From Rhizobiaceae bacterium (lineage in GTDB: Bacteria; Pseudomonadota; Alphaproteobacteria; Rhizobiales; Rhizobiaceae): a stretch of DNA of 64,000 nt. The stretch covers positions 124,001 to 188,000 of the forward strand of contig JAHBYU010000006.1 in assembly GCA_019635775.1 (NCBI GenBank), read 5' to 3'. This document shows, in pieces, positions 27,416 to 35,570 of the stretch. The notes under the pieces are model-generated. The model was not told where the DNA came from. It did no database searches and saw nothing but the letters and a program-made list of their open reading frames with translations. How positions within the stretch are numbered: position 1 is the stretch's first letter; every line of letters starts with the position of its first letter. Made by a program: the position numbers and the translations under genes.

Positions 27416-27531
27416 CGTCCCAACTCCAAATGTCAAAATCGTTCATGCTGGCTGGCGTGTCGCGTCGCTTGCATTTCGTTGTCCCCCGGAACGCTTTAAA
27501 TCTTGACTCGAAAGCTCCGGTATTGCACTCA

Positions 27532-27556
27532 CTAATAAACATGATTATTAGAGTCA
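27532..27556. promoter_or_regulatory. Candidate iron-responsive operator (IRO/RirA) with palindrome
   Basis: Between the divergent bhuR and hemP operons lies a 20-base near-perfect palindrome (27532-27551, CTAATAA...TTATTAG centred on CATG). Overlapping it, 27542-27556 reads TGA-N9-TCA with an AT-rich core, the published form of the rhizobial IRO box bound by RirA. A perfect outer repeat CTTGACTC (27502-27509)/GAGTCAAG (27551-27558) flanks it, and its minus-strand arm supplies a TTGACT -35-like hexamer towards bhuR. A rirA gene lies 4 kb away. Confidence 0.6.
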
Positions 27557-27630
27557 AGAATGCAAAAGCGGCAGACATTCATCCAGCCCGGCCGGGAATT
27601 GGCCTAGCCAACACGGAGAAGGAGCGGACT

Positions 27631-27840
27631 ATGAACACCCACAACCACAATGACTTCCGGTTCCGGTCGAGGCGTCCTGTTCATGATGAGCAGGTGGAAT
27701 ATGCGCCCATGCGCATTCCGGGCAGGACCGTGACCAGCGAGTCGCTTTTCAACGGTCTCTACGAGATCGGAATCAACCATGGCGGCGCGCTCTACCGGCT
27801 GAAGATCACCCCCCAGGGAAAGCTCATTCTCAACAAATAG
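27631..27840 (+). CDS. hemP: Hemin uptake protein HemP
   Basis: 69-residue HemP/HmuP-family protein. The conserved core SLFNGLYEIGINHGGALYRLKITPQGKLILNK covers residues 38-69. AAGGAG lies upstream of the ATG. In Bradyrhizobium, HmuP is a small co-activator needed for expression of heme-uptake genes, so a regulatory rather than transport role is likely. First gene of the plus-strand operon, 11 bases before hmuS. Confidence 0.92.
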   Translation: MNTHNHNDFRFRSRRPVHDEQVEYAPMRIPGRTVTSESLFNGLYEIGINHGGALYRLKITPQGKLILNK

Positions 27841-27851
27841 GCAGTCAAGAG

Positions 27852-28907
27852 ATGGACCAGCGCGTCAAACCTGCTCCCCATGAGATACGAACGGCTCGTG
27901 CGGACAATCCGAAAATGCGGGAGCGCGATCTCTCCGCGCAACTCGGAATTTCAGAAGCCGAGCTTGTTGCCACGCACTGCGGGGACGGCGTGCTGCGGAT
28001 AGAGCCGCGCGTCAACGACCTGCTGGTCGGGCTGGAATCGGTGGGCGAGGTCATGGCGTTGACGCGCAATGAAAGCGCCGTCCACGAGAAGATCGGCGTG
28101 TATGACAAGGTCCAGCCCGGCGACCATGCGGCGCTGGTGCTGGGAGAGCAGATCGACCTGCGCATATTCCCCAAGGCATGGGCACACGGCTTCGCGGTCG
28201 AGAAGCGCGATGGCGACGAAATCCGGCGTTCGCTTCAGTTTTTCGACGCTTCGGGCGTGGCGGTTCACAAGGTGCACCTTCGCCCGTCATCGAATCTCTA
28301 TGCCTATCAAAAGCTGGTTGCGAGTCTGATTTCGGCCGATCAGTCCCAAACCATTGTGCTGAAGGGCGTCGTTTCGCCGACGTCTCCCGCAGGGGAGCCG
28401 GGAAGCGTTGAGGATTTGCGCGATCGCTGGAGCGCCATGACCGACGTTCACCAGTTCTTCGGCATATTGAAGTCGCTGAAGCTGTCGCGACAGCAGGCGC
28501 TGAGGATGGTCGGTGGGGACTATGCATGGGAACTTGCCGACGAGGGTTTGCCGGTATCGTTCGATCAAGCGGCCGCAGCCGGCATGCCAATCATGTGCTT
28601 TGTCGGCAACCATGGCTGCATCCAGATACACTCGGGTGCGATCAGCAACATCAAGACAATGGGGCCGTGGATCAATGTGCTCGACGAAACCTTCCATCTT
28701 CATCTTCGTGCGGACCACGTCAGGGAACTCTGGGCAGTCCGAAAGCCGACGAAGGACGGGCATGTCACGTCGATCGAGGCATACGACGAGCAAGGCGAGT
28801 TGATCATCCAGTTTTTCGGTCAGCGCCACGAAGGCGAAACGGAACGCGACGACTGGCGGTTCCTGGTTGAAAACTTGCCGCGCCTGTCAGCCCGGACGGC
28901 CGCCTGA
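27852..28907 (+). CDS. hmuS: Cytoplasmic heme-binding/degrading factor HmuS
   Basis: HemS/ChuS-family protein of 351 residues built from two similar halves, each ending in a sheet that packs heme. Family blocks are PGDHAALVLGEQIDLRIFP in the first half and FVGNHGCIQIHSG, MGPWINVLDETFHLHLR in the second. It accepts heme from the ABC transporter and passes it to degradation or synthesis. It follows hemP by 11 bases and precedes hmuT by 8. Confidence 0.93.
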   Translation: MDQRVKPAPHEIRTARADNPKMRERDLSAQLGISEAELVATHCGDGVLRIEPRVNDLLVGLESVGEVMALTRNESAVHEKIGVYDKVQPGDHAALVLGEQIDLRIFPKAWAHGFAVEKRDGDEIRRSLQFFDASGVAVHKVHLRPSSNLYAYQKLVASLISADQSQTIVLKGVVSPTSPAGEPGSVEDLRDRWSAMTDVHQFFGILKSLKLSRQQALRMVGGDYAWELADEGLPVSFDQAAAAGMPIMCFVGNHGCIQIHSGAISNIKTMGPWINVLDETFHLHLRADHVRELWAVRKPTKDGHVTSIEAYDEQGELIIQFFGQRHEGETERDDWRFLVENLPRLSARTAA

Positions 28908-28915
28908 GGAAGATC

Positions 28916-29803
28916 ATGAACAGTTTCAGAGTATTGCCGCGCTTCGGCGCGGCTCTGTTGCTTGCCTTGTGCGCGGACACTGCGCTGTCGGATGAGCGGC
29001 AGGCACCTTTCGAGGATGCGTCGCGGATTGTCTCTATCGGAGGCTCGGTCACGGAGACCGTGTTTGCCCTCGGCGAACAGGACAGGTTGGTCGCGCGGGA
29101 TTCGACCAGCACCTATCCAGATATCGCCACCAAGCTTCCCGATGTCGGATACATGCGCGCTCTTTCCCCGGAGGGCGTGCTGTCGGTCAATCCGACGGGC
29201 ATACTGCTGCTTGAGGGAAGTGGACCGCGTGAAGCCATAGAAGTTCTCAAAAAGGCCTCCGTGCCGCTGATCACAGTACCGGAAACATATGATCATGCCG
29301 GGATACTCGAAAAGATCAGGATTGTCGGGAAAGCACTGGGACAGGACGACAAGGCCGCCGAACTGTCGGCCAAGGTGGACAGGGAGCTCACCGCCGCGGA
29401 ACAGTTGACCGCCGGTGTGGCCGAGAAGAAGCGCGTCCTGTTCATACTGTCCTTGCAGGGCGGCAAGGTACTAGCCGCCGGCACAGGGACGGCCGCAAAC
29501 GGAATCATAGAACTGGCTGGCGGGATAAACGCCGTGGATGGGTTTTCCGGCTACAAGCCGATTGCGGACGAAGCGATCATTGTCGCACGGCCGGACGTAG
29601 TCCTGATGATGGACCGGGGTGAAGATCACCGGATCGCCGATGCCGATCTCATGGCGCCTCCTGCAATAGCGCAGACACCGGCCGGGCAGGGTGGCAAAAT
29701 CATTCGCATAGACGGAAACTATCTGCTTGGATTTGGTCCACGCACGGCCGGAGCAATCCATGACCTTGCGCTCGCTCTCTACGGCGACGAGCTGAAGGAC
29801 TGA
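28916..29803 (+). CDS. hmuT: Periplasmic heme-binding protein HmuT
   Basis: Substrate-binding protein of the heme ABC transporter, 295 residues with a signal peptide (about 1-24). It has the class III (BtuF-like) two-lobe pattern: RIVSIGGSVTETVFALG near the N-terminus, then PDVGYMRALSPEGVLSVNPTG, and ARPDVVLMMDRG in the second lobe. GAGGAAG lies upstream of the ATG. Located between hmuS and hmuU. Confidence 0.92.
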   Translation: MNSFRVLPRFGAALLLALCADTALSDERQAPFEDASRIVSIGGSVTETVFALGEQDRLVARDSTSTYPDIATKLPDVGYMRALSPEGVLSVNPTGILLLEGSGPREAIEVLKKASVPLITVPETYDHAGILEKIRIVGKALGQDDKAAELSAKVDRELTAAEQLTAGVAEKKRVLFILSLQGGKVLAAGTGTAANGIIELAGGINAVDGFSGYKPIADEAIIVARPDVVLMMDRGEDHRIADADLMAPPAIAQTPAGQGGKIIRIDGNYLLGFGPRTAGAIHDLALALYGDELKD

Positions 29804-29806
29804 CGT

Positions 29807-30904
29807 GTGACAACCGTGGTCGCATTGGCTGGCACCAGTCGAAGGGCGACGTCCCAAGGTGACCGTTCGCCAAGGGCGCGGGCCGCTATCGTGGTGCTGT
29901 GTCTTTTGCTGATCGCCACGTCGCTTTTCAGCCTCGCTTCGGGCGCCTCGGATGCGTCCGCTCTCTCCGTCATGCGCGGCTGGATATTCAGTGTATCCTC
30001 GGCCGATCCGCTGTCCGCCCGTGACAGCATCATAATCTACGACATCCGCCTGCCACGCCTGCTACTGGGCATTCTCGTCGGCTCGGCGCTTGCCGTCTCG
30101 GGCGCGGTTCTCCAGGGACTGTTTCGCAACCCGCTGGCGGATCCCGGGCTGGTGGGCGTTTCGGCGGGTTCCAGCCTCGGCGCGGTTTCAGTCATCGTGC
30201 TGGGCGGCACCCTGTTGTCGCCGCTGATGGCGCTGTTCGGCAATTTCACGCTGCCGCTTGCCGCGTTCCTCGGTGGGCTGGTTACAACACTCATCCTGTA
30301 CCGCATTTCGACGCGACAAGGGCGGACATCGGTCGCGACAATGTTGCTCGCGGGGATAGCGCTCGGCGCGCTTGCGATGGCGCTGACCGGGGTTCTCATC
30401 TTCATAGCCGATGACAGGCAATTGCGGGATCTGACCTTCTGGCAACTCGGATCACTTGCCGGCGCCACCTGGCAGAAAATCGGCATGGTTGGCCCCATAA
30501 TCGTGGTCGCGCTGCTGACGACGCCTTTTCTGTCGCGTGGCCTGAATGCGCTTGCCCTTAGCGAGGCAACGGCAGGTCATCTGGGCGTGCCGGTGCAGCG
30601 CTTGAAATACGTGGCGATCATTGCGGTTTCGGCGGCAGTCGGCGCATCGGTGGCGGTGAGCGGCGGCATAGGCTTTGTGGGCATCGTCGTTCCGCATCTT
30701 CTGAGGTTGTTGATCGGCCCCGACAACCGCTTCCTGCTGCCAGCCTCCGCACTGCTTGGCGCTTCCATGCTGCTGCTCGCCGATGCAGTGTGCCGCACGA
30801 TCGTCGCGCCGGCCGAATTGCCGATCGGCATCGTGACGGCGACGGTAGGTGCGCCATTCTTCCTCTGGATACTTCTGCGCCGGCGCGGCGTACTCGACCT
30901 TTAG
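29807..30904 (+). CDS. hmuU: Heme ABC transporter permease HmuU
   Basis: FecCD-family permease of 365 residues with about nine to ten membrane helices. Typical blocks are DIRLPRLLLGILVGSALAVSGAVLQGLFRNPLADPGLVG and GIGFVGIVVPHLLRL, the latter forming the contact for the ATPase. The start is a GTG at 29807, three bases after hmuT, preceded by AAGGACTGAC. Works with HmuT and HmuV. Confidence 0.93.
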   Translation: MTTVVALAGTSRRATSQGDRSPRARAAIVVLCLLLIATSLFSLASGASDASALSVMRGWIFSVSSADPLSARDSIIIYDIRLPRLLLGILVGSALAVSGAVLQGLFRNPLADPGLVGVSAGSSLGAVSVIVLGGTLLSPLMALFGNFTLPLAAFLGGLVTTLILYRISTRQGRTSVATMLLAGIALGALAMALTGVLIFIADDRQLRDLTFWQLGSLAGATWQKIGMVGPIIVVALLTTPFLSRGLNALALSEATAGHLGVPVQRLKYVAIIAVSAAVGASVAVSGGIGFVGIVVPHLLRLLIGPDNRFLLPASALLGASMLLLADAVCRTIVAPAELPIGIVTATVGAPFFLWILLRRRGVLDL

Positions 30905-30912
30905 GCGACGGG

Positions 30913-31704
30913 ATGATTGAAGCTCGCAATATTGGCATAGCGATCGGACGGAGCCAGATCGTCACAGACGTCAATTTCGAAGTCGGAGCCGGTGAGCTTG
31001 CTGCGATCGTCGGGCCCAACGGTTCGGGCAAGACGACCTTCCTCAAGGCGCTGTCCGGGGAACTGCCCTATAGCGGGAGGATCACATTTAACGGACGTGA
31101 TCTCGCCAGGATGAAACCCTGGGAGGCGGCGTCGGTTCGCGCGGTGTTGCCGCAATCGACCGCCTTGTCCTTCCCGTTCACGGTTCGCGAAATCGTAAAA
31201 CTGGGTCTGACTGGTGGACGATCGGGCGTTTCGCCTGTGGAGGAAGAAGCGCTGCCAGAACGCGCACTTGCGCGGGTCGACCTCGAAGGGTTTTCCGGGC
31301 GCTTCTATCAGGAGCTTTCAGGTGGCGAGCAGCAGCGTGTTCAACTTGCCAGGGTCCTTTGCCAGGTCTGGAAACCGGTCATGGATGGAGGGCCGCGCTT
31401 TCTCTTCCTTGACGAGCCTGTGTCGAGCCTCGACATCAGGCATCAGCTCATGATCATGAACATAGCGCGCGATTTCGCATCAAGCGGGGGCGGGGTTGTC
31501 GCCATCCTACACGACCTCAATCTGACGGCCATGTTTGCCGATCGCATATTCGTGATGCATCGCGGTCGGCTCGCCGCCTCCGGCCCGCCGAAGGATGTGC
31601 TGCGGGACGATGTTATCGCGAAGGTTTTCGAATGCGACCTGAAGGTCGGCGTGACACCCGGTCACGACATGCCTTTTGTACTGCCGCAGTCCGCCGGATT
31701 CTAG
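30913..31704 (+). CDS. hmuV: Heme ABC transporter ATP-binding protein HmuV
   Basis: 263-residue ATPase. Walker A is GPNGSGKTT (Lys40), the ABC signature is LSGGEQQRVQLARVL, and Walker B is FLFLDEPVSSLD, followed by the switch His in ILHDLNL. It begins 8 bases after hmuU. Its stop overlaps the stop of the convergent rirA by four bases (31701-31704). Confidence 0.94.
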   Translation: MIEARNIGIAIGRSQIVTDVNFEVGAGELAAIVGPNGSGKTTFLKALSGELPYSGRITFNGRDLARMKPWEAASVRAVLPQSTALSFPFTVREIVKLGLTGGRSGVSPVEEEALPERALARVDLEGFSGRFYQELSGGEQQRVQLARVLCQVWKPVMDGGPRFLFLDEPVSSLDIRHQLMIMNIARDFASSGGGVVAILHDLNLTAMFADRIFVMHRGRLAASGPPKDVLRDDVIAKVFECDLKVGVTPGHDMPFVLPQSAGF

Positions 31705-32165
31705 CCCGCGAGCGCAGGCTGTTCGGAAACAGGCGGAATACCCAGCAAGCCGCGCATGCTGGACTTCTGCTGCACCAGATCTGCGATCGAATGCCGCATC
31801 AGGACCGCAAAGAAGGCGTTTAGAGCTTCCCGCAGTGCCGAATTCAATGCGCAGGAGTCCACAAGCGGGCACTCTGTGGCGTCGTTCTCGAAGCACTCAG
31901 CCATTGCAAAGCTTTCCTCGGTAACGCGCACGACATCGAAGAGATTGATCTGTTCGGCGGGACGACCCAGACGCACGCCGCCATTGCGACCGCGCACTGT
32001 TTCCACAAGTCCCGCTTCCACGAGTGGCTGGAGGATCTTGAAAAGGAAAAGCTCGGAAACGGTGTATGCACTGGCGATTTCCGGAATGCGGCTGAGTCGG
32101 CCGTCATTGGCGGCACAGTACATCAGGATCCGCATTGCATAGTTGGATTGTCGCGTTAGCCGCAT
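31701..32165 (-). CDS. rirA: Rrf2-family iron regulator RirA
   Basis: 154-residue Fe-S regulator that represses iron-uptake genes when iron is replete in Rhizobiales. The N-terminal winged HTH begins MRLTRQSNYAMRILMYCA. The three cluster ligands are Cys91, Cys99 and Cys105 (CFENDATECPLVDSC), the exact positions known for RirA. It lies head-on against the heme-uptake operon it would be expected to control, with overlapping stops, and has an ICE-like Irr site upstream. Confidence 0.94.
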   Translation of the reverse strand: MRLTRQSNYAMRILMYCAANDGRLSRIPEIASAYTVSELFLFKILQPLVEAGLVETVRGRNGGVRLGRPAEQINLFDVVRVTEESFAMAECFENDATECPLVDSCALNSALREALNAFFAVLMRHSIADLVQQKSSMRGLLGIPPVSEQPALAG

Positions 32166-32218
32166 CAGGCGAGTCCTTGCGATAACGATAATGGCGTCGG
32201 CGTCTATATGGCCTAGTT

Positions 32219-32235
32219 CTTAGAACAATTCCAGA
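32219..32235 (-). promoter_or_regulatory. ICE-like (Irr) site upstream of rirA
   Basis: The plus-strand text is TTAGAA-CAA-TTC with flanking matches, agreeing at about 11 of 14 fixed positions with the rhizobial iron control element recognised by Irr (TTTAGAA-N3-TTCTAAA form). It sits about 55-70 bases upstream of the rirA start. Repression of rirA by Irr in low iron is described in Agrobacterium, which fits. Confidence 0.55.
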
Positions 32236-32368
32236 CAAGACGGCACATAACTTGATGTTTGTGGTCGACTTATGGCGCGCGGCAATGCTTGATTTTGATT
32301 GTGCGATGCACAATATGCCGGGTTAGGCCACGGAGGTTGGCGACTTGGGAGGCAACGAGGAGTGCGAC

Positions 32369-32956
32369 ATGCATTCGCGACCCATGCCAACCGACACCCA
32401 ATGCGGCACCATACGCCAGTTGCGTCCGTCGGATTTCCCCCGTTTCAGGGACCATCTGCTGCGGCTTGATCATCAAAGCAGACGCGATCGCTTCAACGGC
32501 TCGACGGATGACCACTCTTTGAAGGCCTACGCCGCACGGTGTTTCATCGATGGGACGACCGTGGTCGGCTGCATGGACGAAGCTCATGTGATCGGCGCTG
32601 CTGAACTTCATGAGCGCCCGGACAGGCCGGACCCAACGGCAGAAATCGCCTTCAGTGTCGAGCAGCCGTTTCAGAGGCGAGGGATCGGCAGGCGCCTGTT
32701 CGAGCGGCTGATCATTCATGCGCTCGCCCTCGGCTACACGAAGCTTCATGTAACGACCCATGCACAGAATGCCGCGATGAAGGCGTTGGCGCGCAGTTTC
32801 AATGCGACGCTGACCTTTGAAGAGGGTGAGACGGTGGGTGAGATCGTTCTCGACCCGATGCTTGAGCCCGGTCTTCGCAGGATACGCGTCGCGACGGCCG
32901 ATTCCTCCACAGGGTTTCCCGATCAGAAGCGGCAACTCGCCGCCATAGTGAATTGA
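32369..32956 (+). CDS. GNAT-family N-acetyltransferase
   Basis: 195-residue acetyltransferase of GNAT fold; the acetyl-CoA loop is visible as QPFQRRGIGRRLFERLI, preceded by the strand TAEIAFSVE. The ATG at 32369 has GAGGAG 7 bases upstream. The acceptor cannot be told. It is a single gene divergent from rirA and about 60 bases before the DUF445 gene. Confidence 0.8.
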   Translation: MHSRPMPTDTQCGTIRQLRPSDFPRFRDHLLRLDHQSRRDRFNGSTDDHSLKAYAARCFIDGTTVVGCMDEAHVIGAAELHERPDRPDPTAEIAFSVEQPFQRRGIGRRLFERLIIHALALGYTKLHVTTHAQNAAMKALARSFNATLTFEEGETVGEIVLDPMLEPGLRRIRVATADSSTGFPDQKRQLAAIVN

Positions 32957-33013
32957 AGGCAGCATAAAATCCCTATCTACGTGTCGGACAATCCCGCATT
33001 TGCATAGGGGGCC

Positions 33014-34309
33014 ATGATGACTCACCAACCCGCGCCGACCCTTGCCCTGCCGGCTTCCGCAGGGCCGGACGAAGAAAAGCAGACGGCTTTGCGTCGGATT
33101 AAGACGGTCGCGATACTCGCGCTTTGCCTGTGCATCGTTGTTCTGGTCGCATCCCGTTCATTTCAGGATCAGTTGCCCTGGCTCTCCTACGTAGCCGCAT
33201 TTGCTGAAGCGGCTGTCATAGGTGGCATAGCCGACTGGTATGCGGTCGTTGCCTTATTCAGCCGGCCGCTTGGTCTACCGATACCTCACACGGCCATCAT
33301 CCCGGAAAACCAGGCACGTATCGCCGACAATCTCGGGGGCTTTATCGAAGCCAATTTTCTGGCACCCGGACCTGTGCGGGAAAAGTTGCGCCAGGTGGAT
33401 TTCGCGGCGCTGGTTGCCGAATGGCTCTCCAACCCCGTTCGCTCAGAGGGGCTGTCCCGCTTCGTCGCCCGTCTGGTTCCCAAAACACTGTCGGCAATCG
33501 AGCATTCCGGCGTGCGTGACTTTGCGACGCAACGAATGCTCGGCGAGATCGAAAAGATAAGGGTCGCGCCGCTGGCCGCCGATCTGCTGGCGGCTTTTAC
33601 CGACGATCGGCGGCACCAGCAATTGTTCGACGAATTCGTCCGGGTGATGGGGCGTTTCCTAAGCGACGAGCAGGCTTTGGCGGCCATCCGTGAGCGCATT
33701 CGCGAAGAGCTTCCGTCACTGTTCAACCTGTTCCGGGCAGACGCCTATCTGCTGAAAAGGATTGTAACCTCTGCCGGTTCGCTGCTTGAGGAGGTGAGGG
33801 CGGATCCCGATCATCCGCTCCGCCGCGAGTTCGACCACTTCGTTCACGACTTCATTGCGCGCCTGAGAACATCGCCCGACTACGAACGGCGCGCGGAGAA
33901 ACTGAAGCGCGATCTGATGGCAAGGCCGGAGGTAGCCGGTTTTGCAGGAGATATCTGGCACAGTTTCCGGGCCTTTATCGAACAGGATCTCATTTCCGAC
34001 GAATCCGTCGTTCGCCGTCATCTCACTTCGATGTTCGTGGACGTCGGCAGGCATCTCGCGGAAGACGACCAGATACGCGCAGACATGAACGACGGTTTCG
34101 TTGTCACGCTTGGTTCGTTCGTGGAAGCCCAGAAGAGTGGCGTCTCGAGCTTTATAGCCGATCAGGTGAAGCGGTGGGATCTTGCGCAACTGACCCGTCT
34201 GGTCGAGCTGAACATCGGGCGCGACCTGCAATACATTCGCTTCAACGGCATGTTGATCGGCGGCCTTGCCGGGCTGACGCTGCACCTGCTCGAGCAGTTT
34301 TTCTTCTGA
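33014..34309 (+). CDS. DUF445 membrane protein
   Basis: 431-residue member of the DUF445 (YjiN-like) family. Membrane segments lie near residues 30-48 and 58-80 and at the extreme C-terminus (GMLIGGLAGLTLHLLEQFFF, exactly the last 20 residues). The conserved block is GGIADWYAVVALFSRPLG followed by IPHTAIIPENQARIADNLG. The large middle part is soluble and charged. Start could be the ATG at 33014 or 33017. Function unknown. Confidence 0.85.
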   Translation: MMTHQPAPTLALPASAGPDEEKQTALRRIKTVAILALCLCIVVLVASRSFQDQLPWLSYVAAFAEAAVIGGIADWYAVVALFSRPLGLPIPHTAIIPENQARIADNLGGFIEANFLAPGPVREKLRQVDFAALVAEWLSNPVRSEGLSRFVARLVPKTLSAIEHSGVRDFATQRMLGEIEKIRVAPLAADLLAAFTDDRRHQQLFDEFVRVMGRFLSDEQALAAIRERIREELPSLFNLFRADAYLLKRIVTSAGSLLEEVRADPDHPLRREFDHFVHDFIARLRTSPDYERRAEKLKRDLMARPEVAGFAGDIWHSFRAFIEQDLISDESVVRRHLTSMFVDVGRHLAEDDQIRADMNDGFVVTLGSFVEAQKSGVSSFIADQVKRWDLAQLTRLVELNIGRDLQYIRFNGMLIGGLAGLTLHLLEQFFF

Positions 34310-34323
34310 CGGTCCGCCCGATA

Positions 34324-35364
34324 TCAGAAGCGGTCGATCACACCTATGCCGATGCCCTCGAAGCTGTCCATCGCCATCAGCGCCGCGGATGCATCCTCCA
34401 GGCCGATGCGCCGGGTCACAAGGCGTTCAGGCTTCAGCTTGCCGGTCCGGATCATCTCCATCATTGCGGCGTAGCGGAAGGCCTGCATGCCGTGGCTGCC
34501 GCGAATCTCCAGTTCGTGGGCGATCACTCGCGCCATGGGAATCTTCGGCTCGGCATGTTCGCCCAGCATGAGGCCGACCTGCACGTGTCGGCCTCGGCGG
34601 CGAAGGTTTGAGATGGAGTTGAAGCTGGTCACCGGGTGCCCCAGCGCATCGATGGAGACGTGAGCACCGCCCTTCGTGATCTCTCTGACCGCCTCCACGA
34701 CGCCGGTCCTGGTGGCGTTGATGGTGGCGACCGCGCCGATCTTGCGGGCGAAATCCAGCTTCTCATCCGTCAGGTCGATCGCGATGACGTTTGCGCCCAT
34801 CGAACTGGCGATCATGATGGCCGAAAGGCCGACACCGCCGCAGCCATGCACCGCGACCCATTCGCCGGGCGTTACCCGTCCCTGGTCAACGACCGCCCGA
34901 AATGACGTGACGAAGCGGCAACCAAGGCTTGCCGCCGTCTCGAAATCCATGTTTTCCGGCAATGCGACAAGGTTGGTGTCGGCAAAGTCCAAAGCGACAT
35001 ATTCCGCGTAGGAGCCCCATGCCGTGAAGCCGGGCTGATACTGGTTCTCGCAAACCTGATGGTTGCCGGAAGCGCATTCGACGCAGCGGCCGCAACCCGC
35101 AACGAACGGCACGGTGACGCGGTCGCCTTCCTTCCACCGTGTGACACGGTTTCCGACAGCGACAATGGTGCCCGCGAGTTCATGGCCAGGCACATGGGGC
35201 AGATGCACGTCCGGGTCGTGGCCCATCCAGCCATGCCAGTCGGAACGGCAGAGCCCAGTCGCCCCGACCTGCACGACCACTCCTTCTGCTGATGGAGTGG
35301 GGTCTGGTACCGTCTGCATCGCAGGTGGCTGGCCGAACGCCTCGAAAAGAACCGCTTTCATCAT
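34324..35364 (-). CDS. Zinc-dependent alcohol dehydrogenase family protein
   Basis: MDR-family dehydrogenase of 346 residues. Catalytic zinc residues are in [10 protein letters not shown] and PGHELAG; the structural zinc loop is [15 protein letters not shown]; the cofactor site is [15 protein letters not shown]. It is therefore a two-zinc enzyme, probably NAD(P)-dependent. The start at 35364 puts the family N-terminus ([10 protein letters not shown]) first. It converges on the DUF445 gene, with 14 bases between stops. Substrate unknown. Confidence 0.85.
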   Translation of the reverse strand: MMKAVLFEAFGQPPAMQTVPDPTPSAEGVVVQVGATGLCRSDWHGWMGHDPDVHLPHVPGHELAGTIVAVGNRVTRWKEGDRVTVPFVAGCGRCVECASGNHQVCENQYQPGFTAWGSYAEYVALDFADTNLVALPENMDFETAASLGCRFVTSFRAVVDQGRVTPGEWVAVHGCGGVGLSAIMIASSMGANVIAIDLTDEKLDFARKIGAVATINATRTGVVEAVREITKGGAHVSIDALGHPVTSFNSISNLRRRGRHVQVGLMLGEHAEPKIPMARVIAHELEIRGSHGMQAFRYAAMMEMIRTGKLKPERLVTRRIGLEDASAALMAMDSFEGIGIGVIDRF

Positions 35365-35570
35365 CAAATCCACGAATGCTGGCACGATCCGGCCTGCGTT
35401 ACGGGTTCGGATCGGCGCTGTCTATGGCATTGCGACGTCATGGTACGCGCGTGCTCTCCTTACGGCATGCGCCTCTCCTGTGGGTTTTGGCGTATCGGGG
35501 GACGCATACGCCGCCACGAGGTGCTAGACCGCTCGCATGCTGCATCGACTGAAATCGACCGGGGCAAGGA

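Noticed and set aside
34303-34330. Inverted repeat CTTCTGA/TCAGAAG spanning the convergent stops of the DUF445 and dehydrogenase genes
   Set aside because: Seven-base arms with a 14-base loop and no T-runs; could be chance since both arms contain a stop codon.
35489-35512. Inverted repeat GGCGTAT/ATACGCC before the HerA-like gene
   Set aside because: Seven-base arms in a GC-rich stretch with no supporting promoter elements; likely chance.
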